Under the pieces are notes generated by a model. That model ran no database searches and was not told where the DNA came from. It saw only the letters and a program-made list of their open reading frames with translations. From NCBI RefSeq assembly GCF_015711605.1, contig NZ_JABTEZ010000002.1, positions 1,922,001 through 1,986,000 of the forward strand: a DNA stretch of 64,000 nt, read 5' to 3'. The position numbers and the translations under genes are program-made. This stretch comes from Planomonospora sp. ID67723 (GTDB taxonomy: Bacteria > Actinomycetota > Actinomycetes > Streptosporangiales > Streptosporangiaceae). The first letter of the stretch is position 1; every line of letters begins with the position of its first letter. This document shows, one piece after another, positions 8,345-17,701 of the stretch.

Positions 8345-9841
8345 ATGATTCGCAGTTCGTGCCTCCACTCCCCGGCCGGCCCCGTACACGTCGACCCGGA
8401 GGCGGCGATCGAAGCTCACCCCCAGACCGGCGCGGACCTGATCGCCGCCGACGACGTCCTGCTGTTCGTGAACGCGGCGATCACCTCCACCGGGCAGCGC
8501 GAGTTCCACTCCGGTGCGGACGAGCAGAGCCTTTCGCTGGACTTCCTGCATCGCTACCTGATGGGCAACTACCGCGACCTGTACGCGGCGACCCTCGCCC
8601 TGGACGTCAACGACCACAACGCCGTCATGATCGCCTGGAACCTGCTGGCCACGACGGCGGAGGCGGACGCCGACCAGCGCCGGGCCGAGGGCCGCCTGAT
8701 CGCCCGGCGGCTGGCCCTGCTGCCACCGCCCCGGGTGTACGGGCTGTTTCGCCGGCTGCGCCGCGCGAGGGTCAACAACCGGCGCACCAGGGCGATCATG
8801 CGGGACTGGCTGGCCGCCCGTCCCGATCCCGCGTTCGACGCGGTGAAGTACCGCGGCGCCGTCAAGGGCGCCGTCCGTCACGCCCACCTGAGGCCGGTCG
8901 GGGAACTGGGGCCGTTCCTGTTCGCCCCGCACCGGCCGGCCGCCTACGCCACACCGATCCTGGAGACCTGGCGGCGGGCCCACTACGAGCAGGCCGCGCT
9001 GTACGACCTGCCCTACACGGTGGCGGAGGGATTCGCGGCGAAGCACCGCATCGCGCGCGCCGCCTTCCTGGAGCGCATCGCACCCCGGCTCACCCGGCTG
9101 GAGCGGCTGCGCCTGCAGGAGTCGGCACGCGGCCTGGGAGCCGACGCGGTGCGGGCCGACCTCACCACGATGCCGCTGACCCGGTTGGCGTCATACGTGC
9201 TCGCCCTCCCACCGGACGACCGCCTGCGCCGCCGCGCCGAGCTGACGGCGGCGCTGCGCGCGGCCGCCTGCCGGACCGCGGGTGACCGGGCCGGACGCTG
9301 GGGCGCGGTGGCCGCCGTCCTCGACGACAGCTTCTCCTCATCCGGCTCGGGCCACAAGCGCCGCCGTCCGCTCGCCGTCGCGCTCGCCTGCCACTTCCTC
9401 CTGGAGGCGCTGGCCTCCGAGTACACGCCGCTGTGGCTGTCGGGCCGTACGGACGCGCTGCTCGCCCATCCGCACGGGGCGACACCGCTCGGCGAGCGCA
9501 TCCTCGACGGCCTCGAACGCGGGCCCGAACGCCTCGTCATCGTCTCCGACGGCTGGGACAACTCGCCGCCGGGGCTCGCGGGAGAGGTGCTGCGGATCTG
9601 GCGCACCCGGCTCGACCCGGACCGCACCTGCGGCGTCGTGCACCTCAACCCGGTGTACGACGCCGCCGACTTCGACGTGCGGAGGCTGGCGCCCACGGTC
9701 CCGACCGCCGGGATCCGCGACGCCGAGAACCTGGTCGCCCTGGTGGAGCTGGCCCGGTTCGCGGAAGGGCGCACCGGGATCTCCGAGCTGCGCGCCCACC
9801 TGGCGCGCCGCGTCGAGGAGTTCCTGAGGGAGGGCTCATGA
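8345..9841 (+). CDS. TROVE/Ro-like vWA-domain protein
   Basis: A 498-residue protein. The first ~320 residues are helix-rich and Arg-rich. The C-terminal ~175 residues look like a von Willebrand A fold with a MIDAS metal site: Asp327-x-Ser329-x-Ser331, Thr380 in GATPLG, and Asp402 in VIVSDGWD. A helical region followed by vWA is the layout of TROVE (Ro60/Rsr) proteins, which bind small non-coding RNAs in RNA quality control; assignment here is by architecture, not by a certain family match. The start at 8345 follows a coupled leader ORF. The downstream gene overlaps by four bases, so the two products probably act together. Confidence 0.55.
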   Translation: MIRSSCLHSPAGPVHVDPEAAIEAHPQTGADLIAADDVLLFVNAAITSTGQREFHSGADEQSLSLDFLHRYLMGNYRDLYAATLALDVNDHNAVMIAWNLLATTAEADADQRRAEGRLIARRLALLPPPRVYGLFRRLRRARVNNRRTRAIMRDWLAARPDPAFDAVKYRGAVKGAVRHAHLRPVGELGPFLFAPHRPAAYATPILETWRRAHYEQAALYDLPYTVAEGFAAKHRIARAAFLERIAPRLTRLERLRLQESARGLGADAVRADLTTMPLTRLASYVLALPPDDRLRRRAELTAALRAAACRTAGDRAGRWGAVAAVLDDSFSSSGSGHKRRRPLAVALACHFLLEALASEYTPLWLSGRTDALLAHPHGATPLGERILDGLERGPERLVIVSDGWDNSPPGLAGEVLRIWRTRLDPDRTCGVVHLNPVYDAADFDVRRLAPTVPTAGIRDAENLVALVELARFAEGRTGISELRAHLARRVEEFLREGS

Positions 9842-10992
9842 CGGAGCTCGCCCTCACCGGCCTCTCCACCCGCCCCGCGCAGGCATGGGGCGGCGTACGG
9901 CTCGTCCCGCTCGTCCGCGAGGAACCGATCGAGGACCTGCGGCTCGACGCACGGCTCTACGACGCGGAGTTCGGCATCGTCGAGGTGGACGCGCGCAGCG
10001 CTTACTTCTCCTACATCCCGCACGGGTTCGTGGCGAGCTGGACGCGGGACGGCACCCCCGCCGCGGCGTACGGAACCCAGCTCCGGGGGCCGGCGGAGCG
10101 CGACCGCGCGCCCAGCCGGGTGCCGCTGCGTTTCCACCGCCGCATGGCCCGCCGAGCCGGTAAGAACCGGCTGCGCTTCCTCCCCCTGCACCTGGCGCTC
10201 GAAGGCTACCTGGCGCTGCACTTCGGCGGGCCGGAGATCGCGTGGGAGGAATGGTCGCGCCGCGCGATCGACCGCGGGCTCTCGCCCCGGGTCGAGGAGG
10301 CGTACGCGGGCGCCGCGGTCAGAGGGCTGGGGGACGCCCTTCGCGTCTTCGAGATCCACCCCGGCCAGTGCGGCGTTCTCGTCTACGCCGCGGACGCGCT
10401 CGCGGCCGCGTTCGTGGTGCCGCACCCCGATGACTACCGCGCCCTGCACTCCACTCTCGTCCACGACCTGTACGGCGAGCTGATCTACCACTACGCGATG
10501 CTCAGCATGCCGGTGCCCGACTTCCGCGCCCGCATCGCGGACGCGACGGTGCGCTCGCTCGCCGATCTGCGCGCGCAGGCCCGAGGGCAGCAGGACGAGT
10601 GGGCGGCCTTCCACGACCAGGTCATGGCGGACGGGCTGCTGGGTGCGGACTACACGTATCAGCATGTCTACACGATGGGCGAGTACCGTCTGTCCCGCTT
10701 CCTGCCGTCGTTCGAACGGCAGCGTGAGAACCACATCGGTGAGCTCATCACCGACGGAGCCGGCCGGCTCGCGTATCTCAAGACGTTCCGCCTGTCGGAG
10801 AACCAGGTCCGGCGCGGTCATCTGCTGACCCGGCTCGCCGCCGACGGCTGGAACCTCGCCGACACCGCCGTCACACTCGGCGTCACCGAGCCCGAGCTCG
10901 GCCTGCGCATCGAAGCCGCGGGCTTCGGCCACCTCCTTCGCCGTGATGTCCTCGACCGCTACCGCGCTCAGGCCCGCCGCAGCCGCCGGTGA
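9838..10992 (+). CDS. Uncharacterised partner of vWA protein, with C-terminal HTH-like segment
   Basis: A 384-residue protein with no enzyme motif that I can name. The N-terminus (LTGLSTRPAQAWGGVRLVPL) resembles the opening of ARPP-1-type domains, which were described beside RNA-repair and conflict genes; that link is tentative. The middle is beta-rich, with a DALRVFEIHPGQCGVLVY segment. The last ~45 residues (GWNLADTAVTLGVTEPELGL) look like a Fis-type helix-turn-helix. Its ATG overlaps the vWA gene stop (ATGA), implying co-expression. It could be a nucleic-acid-binding regulator or effector of the vWA protein. Confidence 0.5.
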   Translation: MTELALTGLSTRPAQAWGGVRLVPLVREEPIEDLRLDARLYDAEFGIVEVDARSAYFSYIPHGFVASWTRDGTPAAAYGTQLRGPAERDRAPSRVPLRFHRRMARRAGKNRLRFLPLHLALEGYLALHFGGPEIAWEEWSRRAIDRGLSPRVEEAYAGAAVRGLGDALRVFEIHPGQCGVLVYAADALAAAFVVPHPDDYRALHSTLVHDLYGELIYHYAMLSMPVPDFRARIADATVRSLADLRAQARGQQDEWAAFHDQVMADGLLGADYTYQHVYTMGEYRLSRFLPSFERQRENHIGELITDGAGRLAYLKTFRLSENQVRRGHLLTRLAADGWNLADTAVTLGVTEPELGLRIEAAGFGHLLRRDVLDRYRAQARRSRR

Positions 10993-11105
10993 CCGCGCCG
11001 GTCGGGTGGAGGCCCGTGGTCCGACCGGCGGCGACCGGTCTCAACTGAGACCGGGATGCGCACGACGGCACCGCCGCCGGCCGGACGGCAACCGAGGCGC
11101 AGCCG

Positions 11106-12338
11106 TCACCCTGCGTCGGACGCGTCGGCCGGGGTTCCGGTCCCGGCGCGGATCTCGTCATGGGCGGGCCGCGCCGTCCCGGCGGCCGGACCGTCCGGCG
11201 TATCCCGGCTCAGAAACCGTCCGCCGAGGTAGGCCCCGCCACCGGCGGCGATCAGGACGGACAGCAGCAGCCCGGTGGGGATGCCACCCGAACCGCCGGA
11301 GGCCGAGAGGGCGGCCACGGCCTCGGCCCGATCCAGCTCCGCGGCCGGGTCCGGTCCCGCGCCGGAGGAGCGCACGGCCGGGGTGACGATGCGACTGGGG
11401 GTGGAGGCGGCCGGCGTCGGGGCCGGCGACGAGGTGGGAGCGGTCGGCAGAGGTGAGAGAGGCGTCAGCGACGGCAGAGCCGGAAGAGGCGTCAGCGACG
11501 GCAGCGGTGGCAGGGGCGGCAGGCTCGGGATCGTCGACAGGCTCGCGGTGGCCGGGGACTGCGTACCGGTTCCGGCGGCCTGGCCCGGAGCGGCGGGCGT
11601 GGCCGGGGGCGTCGTCCCGCTGCCGCTGCCGCTGCCGCTGCCGCTGGTGCCACCCGTGGGGGCGGGGGCGGCCGACCGCTTCGGCGCCGCCGCGGAGGTG
11701 TGCGCGTTGCCCGCGTCCGGGGCGGGCGCCTTCGCCGGGCTCTCCGGCTCCTCCGGCCGGGCCGCGGCGGACCCGGCGAGCAGCACGGGCTCGGCCGGGT
11801 TGGTGTCCTTGGCCGACCAGGCGCGGGTGGAGAACGGCACCGGGTGGTTCTTCTTGCCGACGCCCGGGCCCCACTTGGTGATGACGTAGTCGACCTTGAT
11901 GTGGCCCAGACCGCCGTTGCCCTGCACGGTCAGCGTGCGCGGGTTGAAGGTGCCGCCGGTGAGGTCGGCGAAGGTCTTGGCGTCCAGATCGAGCATGATG
12001 CCGCGGTTGGACGGCTCGCCGGGCCCGCGGTCGCCGACGAAGAAGGGGGCCGTCCTGCCCTTGTGGACGACGTAGCCCTCGGTCAGCAGCGGCCAGCTCG
12101 GGCTGGCGGCCAGGCCCTTCTGCATGGGCTTGCCGGAGGCGGGCAGGCCGGTGTCGCCGGCGCGGCCGGAGCCGTCGTCCCAGAAGTAGGAGGCGGTGGT
12201 GGAGCCCTTCAGCATGACCTTCCGCTCGGTCTCCGCGTGGGCGGCCCCGGCGGCCAGGGTCGTCCCGGCGGTCAGGGCCAAGCCCACGACGGCGGTGAGG
12301 ACACGGGTACGGGAGACGGCACGAGCGGCAGAGGTCAT
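11106..12338 (-). CDS. Secreted RlpA-like double-psi beta-barrel protein, membrane-anchored
   Basis: A 410-residue surface protein. It has a signal peptide (MTSAARAVSRTRVL, hydrophobic core, AHAE near residue 36) and then a domain with TGLPASGKPMQKG and FVGDRGPGEPSNRG. That pattern of conserved Asp resembles RlpA/3D double-psi barrels that act on peptidoglycan. A long Pro/Ser/Thr/Ala-rich linker follows, including GSGSGSGSG and repeated SLTPLPALP-type units. The C-terminus has one membrane segment (IPTGLLLSVLIAAGGGAYLGG) and a short basic tail. The start at 12338 puts the signal peptide at the N-terminus; an in-frame extension upstream looks non-coding. Confidence 0.7.
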   Translation of the reverse strand: MTSAARAVSRTRVLTAVVGLALTAGTTLAAGAAHAETERKVMLKGSTTASYFWDDGSGRAGDTGLPASGKPMQKGLAASPSWPLLTEGYVVHKGRTAPFFVGDRGPGEPSNRGIMLDLDAKTFADLTGGTFNPRTLTVQGNGGLGHIKVDYVITKWGPGVGKKNHPVPFSTRAWSAKDTNPAEPVLLAGSAAARPEEPESPAKAPAPDAGNAHTSAAAPKRSAAPAPTGGTSGSGSGSGSGTTPPATPAAPGQAAGTGTQSPATASLSTIPSLPPLPPLPSLTPLPALPSLTPLSPLPTAPTSSPAPTPAASTPSRIVTPAVRSSGAGPDPAAELDRAEAVAALSASGGSGGIPTGLLLSVLIAAGGGAYLGGRFLSRDTPDGPAAGTARPAHDEIRAGTGTPADASDAG

Positions 12339-12525
12339 GGAGAACGAAGATCCTTCACGATGAGGCAGGGCGTCCCTGCACCACGGGGGCTCCCATTCGG
12401 AAGTTCGGGCCGCCGATCGGCCCTCTTCTCCCATTGAGCCCGCCGGACGTGGCGGGAACAGTGCGCTCAGGGTGCGGGACGGTTGCGGCCGGAGGGAAAG
12501 CCTCACGGGTCCCGGCGCGAGGCGG

Positions 12526-13623
12526 TCAGGGCGCGGACGGCCCGCCGTCCGCGCGGCGGGCGGCCGAGGCTCCGTGCACGGGGGCGTCCGCCACCGTGTC
12601 GGGCCGGCCGGAGGCGAACTCCTTGCGGAGCACCGGAACGACCTCCTCGCCGAGGATGTCGAGCTGCTCCAGCACGGTCTTCAGCGGCAGCCCGGCGTGA
12701 TCCATCAGGAACAGCTGGCGCTGGTAGTGGCCGAAGGACTCCCGGAAGGTCAGCGTCCTGTCGATGACCTCCTGCGGGCTGCCCACCGTGAGCGGGGTCT
12801 GCTCGGTGAACTCCTCCAGCGACGGGCCGTGGCCGTACACGGGCGCGTTGTCGAAGTACGGGCGGAACTCGCGCACGGCGTCCTGTGAGTTCTTGCGCAT
12901 GAACACCTGCCCGCCGAGCCCGACGATCGCCTGCTCGGGGGTGCCGTGGCCGTAGTGGGCGAAGCGCTCGCGATACAGGCCGATCAGCCGGATGAAGTGC
13001 TCCTTCGGCCAGAAGATGTTGTTGGCGAAGAACCCGTCTCCGTAGTAGGCGGCCTGCTCGGCGATCTCCGGGCTGCGGATGGACCCGTGCCAGACGAACG
13101 GGGGCACCCCGTCGAGCGGCCGGGGCGTCGAGGTGAAGCCCTGCAGGGGCGTGCGGAAGCGGCCCTCCCAGTCGACCACGTCCTCGCGCCAGAGCCGGTG
13201 GAGCAGCGCGTAGTTCTCGACGGCCAGCGGGATCCCCTGGCGGATGTCCTGGCCGAACCACGGGTAGACCGGCCCGGTGTTGCCGCGGCCCAGCATCAGG
13301 TCGACGCGCCCGTCGGCCAGGTGCTGCAGCATGGCGTAGTCTTCAGCGATCTTGACCGGGTCGTTGGTGGTGATCAGCGTCGTGGCGGTGGACAGGATGA
13401 GCCGCTCGGTCCGCGCGGCGATGTAGCCGAGCATGGTCGTCGGGGACGACGGCACGAAGGGCGGGTTGTGGTGCTCGCCGGTCGCGAAGACGTCGAGACC
13501 GACCTCCTCCGCCTTGAGCGCGATGGCCACCATCGCCTTGATCCGCTCGTGCTCGCTCGGAGTCCTGCCGGTGGTGGGGTCGGCGGTGACGTCGCCCACG
13601 CTGAAGATTCCGAACTGCATCAT
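12526..13623 (-). CDS. LLM-class flavin-dependent oxidoreductase (CE1758-like)
   Basis: A 365-residue bacterial-luciferase-like TIM-barrel enzyme using FMNH2. Hallmarks are the MQFGIFSVGDV start, ATGEHHNPPFVPSSP near residue 47, and LATT-type segments with GRVDLMLGRGNTG. The last ~25 residues are Ala/Arg-rich and probably disordered. AGGAGG lies nine bases before the ATG. The upstream region (13624-13660) is unusually AT-rich, with an ATTTAAAT palindrome at 13642-13649 that could bind a regulator. Substrate is unknown. Confidence 0.85.
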   Translation of the reverse strand: MMQFGIFSVGDVTADPTTGRTPSEHERIKAMVAIALKAEEVGLDVFATGEHHNPPFVPSSPTTMLGYIAARTERLILSTATTLITTNDPVKIAEDYAMLQHLADGRVDLMLGRGNTGPVYPWFGQDIRQGIPLAVENYALLHRLWREDVVDWEGRFRTPLQGFTSTPRPLDGVPPFVWHGSIRSPEIAEQAAYYGDGFFANNIFWPKEHFIRLIGLYRERFAHYGHGTPEQAIVGLGGQVFMRKNSQDAVREFRPYFDNAPVYGHGPSLEEFTEQTPLTVGSPQEVIDRTLTFRESFGHYQRQLFLMDHAGLPLKTVLEQLDILGEEVVPVLRKEFASGRPDTVADAPVHGASAARRADGGPSAP

Positions 13624-13699
13624 GCCGGCGGTCCTCCTGACATTTAAATTTCAACCATTTTAGGTGCGGCGGCGAGTGGACCGGATCGCCCCCGCCGGT

Positions 13700-13921
13700 C
13701 TAGGGCCGGATCCCGCCGGGCCGCACGTCGAGGTCGTCGAGGAGCGCCTGCGTCGCGGCGGCGACGGCCTCCACGGCCCGCTCGAAGGCGGCGGTGTTGC
13801 GCGCCGACGGGGCCCGGAACCCGGAGATCTTGCGGACGTACTGCAGCGCGGCGGCGCGCACGTCCTCACCTGTCACGTCACTGGCGTAGGGCTCGCGAAG
13901 GGTCTTGATGCTTCGGCACAT
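13700..13921 (-). CDS. DUF2277 family small protein
   Basis: A 73-residue protein beginning MCRSIKTLREPY, with the conserved AALQYVRKISGFRAPSARN block and an acidic C-terminus. These match the DUF2277 family, which is small, conserved in bacteria and of unknown function. The start at 13921 follows family length; the in-frame sequence upstream is low-complexity Pro/Arg. No strong ribosome site is visible. It stands alone between the LLM oxidoreductase and amidohydrolase genes, transcribed the same way. Confidence 0.85.
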   Translation of the reverse strand: MCRSIKTLREPYASDVTGEDVRAAALQYVRKISGFRAPSARNTAAFERAVEAVAAATQALLDDLDVRPGGIRP

Positions 13922-14052
13922 ATGAGGACCGTACGACATCGCGCGGACAGTTCCGGCCGGAGCCGAGGCCGGGCGGAGGCCGCTCTCCGGGGACGTCGGC
14001 CGTACCGGACGAGGGGGCGTTCCCGCGGCACGCGACGGCCGGGTCGTCGGGC

Positions 14053-14958
14053 CTACACCCCGAACAGCCGTGCCGCGTTGTCGTGGCACACGGCGCGCAG
14101 CCAGTCGTCGCCCAGCCCCAGGCCCGCCAGACCCTCCAGCGCCTCCAGGTAGGGGTAAGGGATGTTGGGGAAGTCGGTGCCGAGCAGGATCCGGTCACCC
14201 AGATCCGTGAGGCGCGGCAGATCCTCGCGAGGATAGGGCGAGAGCGCCTCGCTGAAGGCGGTGAAGACCATCGCGGTGTCCAGGAACACGCCAGGGTGGC
14301 GTTCGGCGAGGTCCAGGAAGTCGCCGTACTCCGGCACGCCCATGTGCGCGACGACGAGGCGCAGGCGCGGGTGGCGGGCCAGCACCCGCCCGATGGGTCC
14401 GGGCCCGGTGTGGTTGCCGGGCGCGGGGCCGGACCCGCAGTGCGTGACCACGGGGACGCCCGCCTCCGCCAGCGCCCCCCACACGGGCTCCAGCAACTCG
14501 TCACCGGGATCGTACCCGCCGACCTGCAGGTGGGCCTTGAACACCCGGGCCCCCTCGTCGAGGGCGCGGGTGACGTAGCCCGCCGCCTCCGGTTCGGGGA
14601 AGAACGTCGCGGTGTGCAGGCAGTCCGGCGTCCGGGAGGCGAACTCGGCCGACCAGGAGTTGAGCCAGGCGGCCATGGCGGGCTTGTGCGGGTAGAGCAT
14701 GGAGGTGAACCGGCGCACTCCGAAGCCGCGCAGCGTCTCCACCCGCCGGTCCTCCTCCATGCGGTAGGTGATGGGCCACGGCAGCCCGGTCAGCGGGCCG
14801 ACGGAGTCGAAGTAGTCCCAGACCTTGGCCAGCACCCGCTCGGGCATGAAGTGCGTGTGCACGTCGATCAGGCCCGGCAGCCCCAGCGCCCGCCAGAAGC
14901 CGGTCACCTGCGCGCTCTCGGCGGTCTCCGCCGCACCGGCCGTCCTGATGTCCGTCAT
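14053..14958 (-). CDS. Amidohydrolase-2 family protein (ACMSD-like metal hydrolase)
   Basis: A 301-residue TIM-barrel metal-dependent hydrolase or decarboxylase. Metal ligands are visible as DVHTHF near residue 34, the His in VVTHCG, the His in VVAHMG and the Asp in LLGTDFPN near residue 255. The C-terminus (HDNAARLFGV) is typical of the family. The ATG at 14958 is chosen because GAGGTGA lies five bases upstream; an ATG-like codon 30 bases earlier lacks a site. Substrate cannot be predicted; relatives act on small aromatic or heterocyclic acids. Confidence 0.88.
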   Translation of the reverse strand: MTDIRTAGAAETAESAQVTGFWRALGLPGLIDVHTHFMPERVLAKVWDYFDSVGPLTGLPWPITYRMEEDRRVETLRGFGVRRFTSMLYPHKPAMAAWLNSWSAEFASRTPDCLHTATFFPEPEAAGYVTRALDEGARVFKAHLQVGGYDPGDELLEPVWGALAEAGVPVVTHCGSGPAPGNHTGPGPIGRVLARHPRLRLVVAHMGVPEYGDFLDLAERHPGVFLDTAMVFTAFSEALSPYPREDLPRLTDLGDRILLGTDFPNIPYPYLEALEGLAGLGLGDDWLRAVCHDNAARLFGV

Positions 14959-15112
14959 ATCGGTCACCTCGCGTTCGCTCCCGCCCATCCTGGCAGTCGC
15001 GGGCGCACGCGGGCGAGAGGGCGATCTCCGCCGTCCCGCCGGGCGGGAGCCGTACGGCCGACGCGGTCACCCACCGCTGCCGGCCAGACCGGAGACAACC
15101 CGCGGCCGATCC

Positions 15113-17371
15113 CTAGGTGATCAATCTCCGGAGGGCGTCGTCATACGCGGGGTCGAGATAGTAGTCGGCGTGGCCGAAGCAGCGCGGAGGCGTTCTCCGA
15201 TCGGCCCGCGGACCGCCGGAGGGGGCGGCAGGGTCCCAGAGGGACTCGTCGATGCCGCCGTCGGCCGGCGTCCAGGGATAACCGGCCGCGAACACCGGGC
15301 CTCCGATGGGGTCGGAGACACGGTGGAGGTTGCGCCAGAGGCTGGGGCGCGCGGAGCCCGGCTCGCCCGCGGGGGCGGCGACGGCGTCCCTGAGCGCCCG
15401 GAGGGTGCCGGGCCCGAAATGGGCGGGGAAGAAACGCGCGTAGAGGCGGCGCAGCGGTGAGCCGTGCGTGAGCAGGCGGGTGTGACACCGGTCCGCGGGA
15501 TCCAGTTGCAGGATGAGGGCGGCCGCGATGACGCTCCCCTGGCTGTGACCCGACACCACGACGGTGTTCTGCTCGTCCCGGACGAGGAGCCGGACCCGGT
15601 CCAGGAGATCCGGGATGACCCGCTCGGCGTAGCAGGGCGGGGCGAGCGGATGCGTGGCGCGGGGCCAGAACGTGGTGACGTCCCACAGGACCCCCACCGT
15701 CGAGCGGAGGGCGGGGTGCTCGTACGCCCGCCAGCCGACGACGATCAGGCCGACGGCCACCCCGGCCGTGACCAGGATGCCCAGCGCCACGGCCGGCCCC
15801 GTCGGCACGTCGCCGATGCCCATGGTGATCAGGAGCGCGGCGAGCGCGGCCGAGACCGCCGCGAGCGCCGCGATGACCGTCACCACCGTCTCGGTGCGGT
15901 CCGTCAGCCCGGCCGCGGCCCAGACGCGGCTGACGTACTCGGTGTGCGCCGGATACCTGTCCCGGAGCACGGCGAGCAGCCGTCTCGACTCCCGCCGCCA
16001 CACCATGACGAGCCACAGGGCCAGCAGGACGACCGCGAGGGCGGCGACGAGCATGGCCAGCGTCGACCACCAGTAGGGGCCCGACAGCACGATCCCCTCG
16101 GCGCCACCGGTGAAGGAGGGCGTTCCCACGGCCTCGGCCACGGCGAACGCCAGCCCGATGGAGAAGACCGCCGCCAGGGACCAGGCCATCAGGAGCGTCA
16201 CCGGGCCGGCCAGGCCGAGCACGGCCCGGGGGTAGGGCACGGCCGGATCGGCCGGTTCCCTGCTCCGGACGGCGATGGCGGCCGTCCCCGCCGCGACGGC
16301 CGCCAGCAGGACGACCTGCGAGGAGAAGAGCGCCTCCAGCATGCCGTGGAAGCCGGGAAGCGCCCGGTCGGCGTCCGGCACCGGCCCTCCGCCCCCGGCC
16401 GCTCCTGAGGCGAAGGCCAGGCCGTAGAGGGCGAGGGCGGATGTGCGGAGCGCCACGCAGGCCCTCGTCAGCAGCCGCGACCACACCGGCTCCCGGCCCG
16501 GGCGGTGCCGGACGGCCGCGTACGGCAGGGCCACCAGCGCGACCGTCAGGGCGAGCACCGGCGGCCCGGCGGCGAGCAGCGCGCCGAACGGCGGGCCGGA
16601 GGCGAAGGGCAGGGCGAGGGCCAGCGCGATCAGCGTGAAACCGAAGGAGATGTGGAGCGAGCGCAGCCGCCCGACGGGGTCGCCGCCATTCCACATCCGG
16701 CGGTCGGCCAGCGGCACGCCCTCCGTCACGGGATCGGGCTCGGCCTCGGGCACCTCGCGCGCGTCGAAACGGGCCCAGGACTTCCTGCCGAGCCACCAGA
16801 CCAGGGTCAGCACCAGTGCGGGGAACAGCGAGGCCAGGGCCAGCCGCCGCCGGGCGTCGTCCTCGCCGGCGGTGGCCGCCCACGCCAGGAAGGTGAAGTC
16901 GTGCACGGTCCGGGTGGCCTGCCAGCCGACGACGTCCATGGACGTCCCGATGAGGGCCACGACCAGGGTGCCGGTCAGGGAGAGCGCGAACAGCCGCTGC
17001 CCGGCGTCGACCGCCCGGCGGAGCCACGGCAGGCGCTCGCGGCCGTCCGGCGCCCAGCGCGGCGTCATGTAGAACGCGATGTTGGCCAGGGCGAAGGGGA
17101 GAAGCAGCAACCAGAACGCCCGCGACCGGGATCCCGAGGTGAGATCGCCCCACACGTAGGCCTCCAGCCGCCAGGCGACGCCGGTGCCGCGGTCGGCCGG
17201 GAGATATATGCCGACCCTGTCGCGTTCGGGGTCTCCGACGAACTTCACCTGGCTGGGACAGCGGGGGAACAGGACGGATCCGGGCGTGGCCCCCGCCACC
17301 CCGTGGATGCGCAGCTCCGTCACGTGACCGCGGGTCGGAGCACAGCCGTCGAACGGTTCTTCGGTGGGCAT
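15113..17371 (-). CDS. Polytopic membrane protein with alpha/beta-hydrolase domain
   Basis: A 752-residue protein. It starts with a cytosolic VTELRIHGVAGATP segment typical of a hydrolase-like membrane family in actinobacteria. The central ~400 residues hold about ten hydrophobic helices. The C-terminal ~150 residues carry the nucleophile elbow VVVSGHSQGS (near residue 600) and a LTHGSPLRRLYARFFP segment. It is probably a membrane-bound serine esterase or lipase. The start has AGGTGATAGGGA directly upstream. The remaining catalytic His is probably within GHADYYLDPAYDD at the C-terminus (inference). Confidence 0.75.
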   Translation of the reverse strand: MPTEEPFDGCAPTRGHVTELRIHGVAGATPGSVLFPRCPSQVKFVGDPERDRVGIYLPADRGTGVAWRLEAYVWGDLTSGSRSRAFWLLLLPFALANIAFYMTPRWAPDGRERLPWLRRAVDAGQRLFALSLTGTLVVALIGTSMDVVGWQATRTVHDFTFLAWAATAGEDDARRRLALASLFPALVLTLVWWLGRKSWARFDAREVPEAEPDPVTEGVPLADRRMWNGGDPVGRLRSLHISFGFTLIALALALPFASGPPFGALLAAGPPVLALTVALVALPYAAVRHRPGREPVWSRLLTRACVALRTSALALYGLAFASGAAGGGGPVPDADRALPGFHGMLEALFSSQVVLLAAVAAGTAAIAVRSREPADPAVPYPRAVLGLAGPVTLLMAWSLAAVFSIGLAFAVAEAVGTPSFTGGAEGIVLSGPYWWSTLAMLVAALAVVLLALWLVMVWRRESRRLLAVLRDRYPAHTEYVSRVWAAAGLTDRTETVVTVIAALAAVSAALAALLITMGIGDVPTGPAVALGILVTAGVAVGLIVVGWRAYEHPALRSTVGVLWDVTTFWPRATHPLAPPCYAERVIPDLLDRVRLLVRDEQNTVVVSGHSQGSVIAAALILQLDPADRCHTRLLTHGSPLRRLYARFFPAHFGPGTLRALRDAVAAPAGEPGSARPSLWRNLHRVSDPIGGPVFAAGYPWTPADGGIDESLWDPAAPSGGPRADRRTPPRCFGHADYYLDPAYDDALRRLIT

Positions 17372-17619
17372 TCCCTATCACCTACCGGATCGGGCGGGGA
17401 GAGCACTCCTCCTGGTGGAGGACGGGTCCGCGCGCCTCCTCGGGGCCGTCACCGGACGCGGAACGGGTCGGGCCACCGCTGGGCCGCTACGGAAGACGAT
17501 ACGCAACGCAGAGTGGTCATACCCCGGGAACCGGCCGGGGAAATCTCCCGGTGGCGTGAGAACGCCGGACCGAAAGCGCTGATCAACCCTTTCGGGGGCA
17601 TGAACCGGGCCTGCTCGAC

Positions 17620-17677
17620 GGCCGGAGGGCGGCTCCGCGGTGACGACGGAACGTCACCGCGGAGCCGCCCTCCGGCC
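17620..17677 (-). terminator. 26-bp perfect hairpin after CHAP gene
   Basis: Bases 17620-17645 and 17652-17677 form a perfect 26-bp stem with a 6-base loop, just past the stop of the CHAP protein gene on the minus strand. It is the strongest hairpin in the window. The rest of the 17372-17701 gap holds the promoter region of the membrane hydrolase and nothing else that I recognise. Confidence 0.85.
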
Positions 17678-17701
17678 GATCTCGCCGACGACGCGGGACG
17701 C

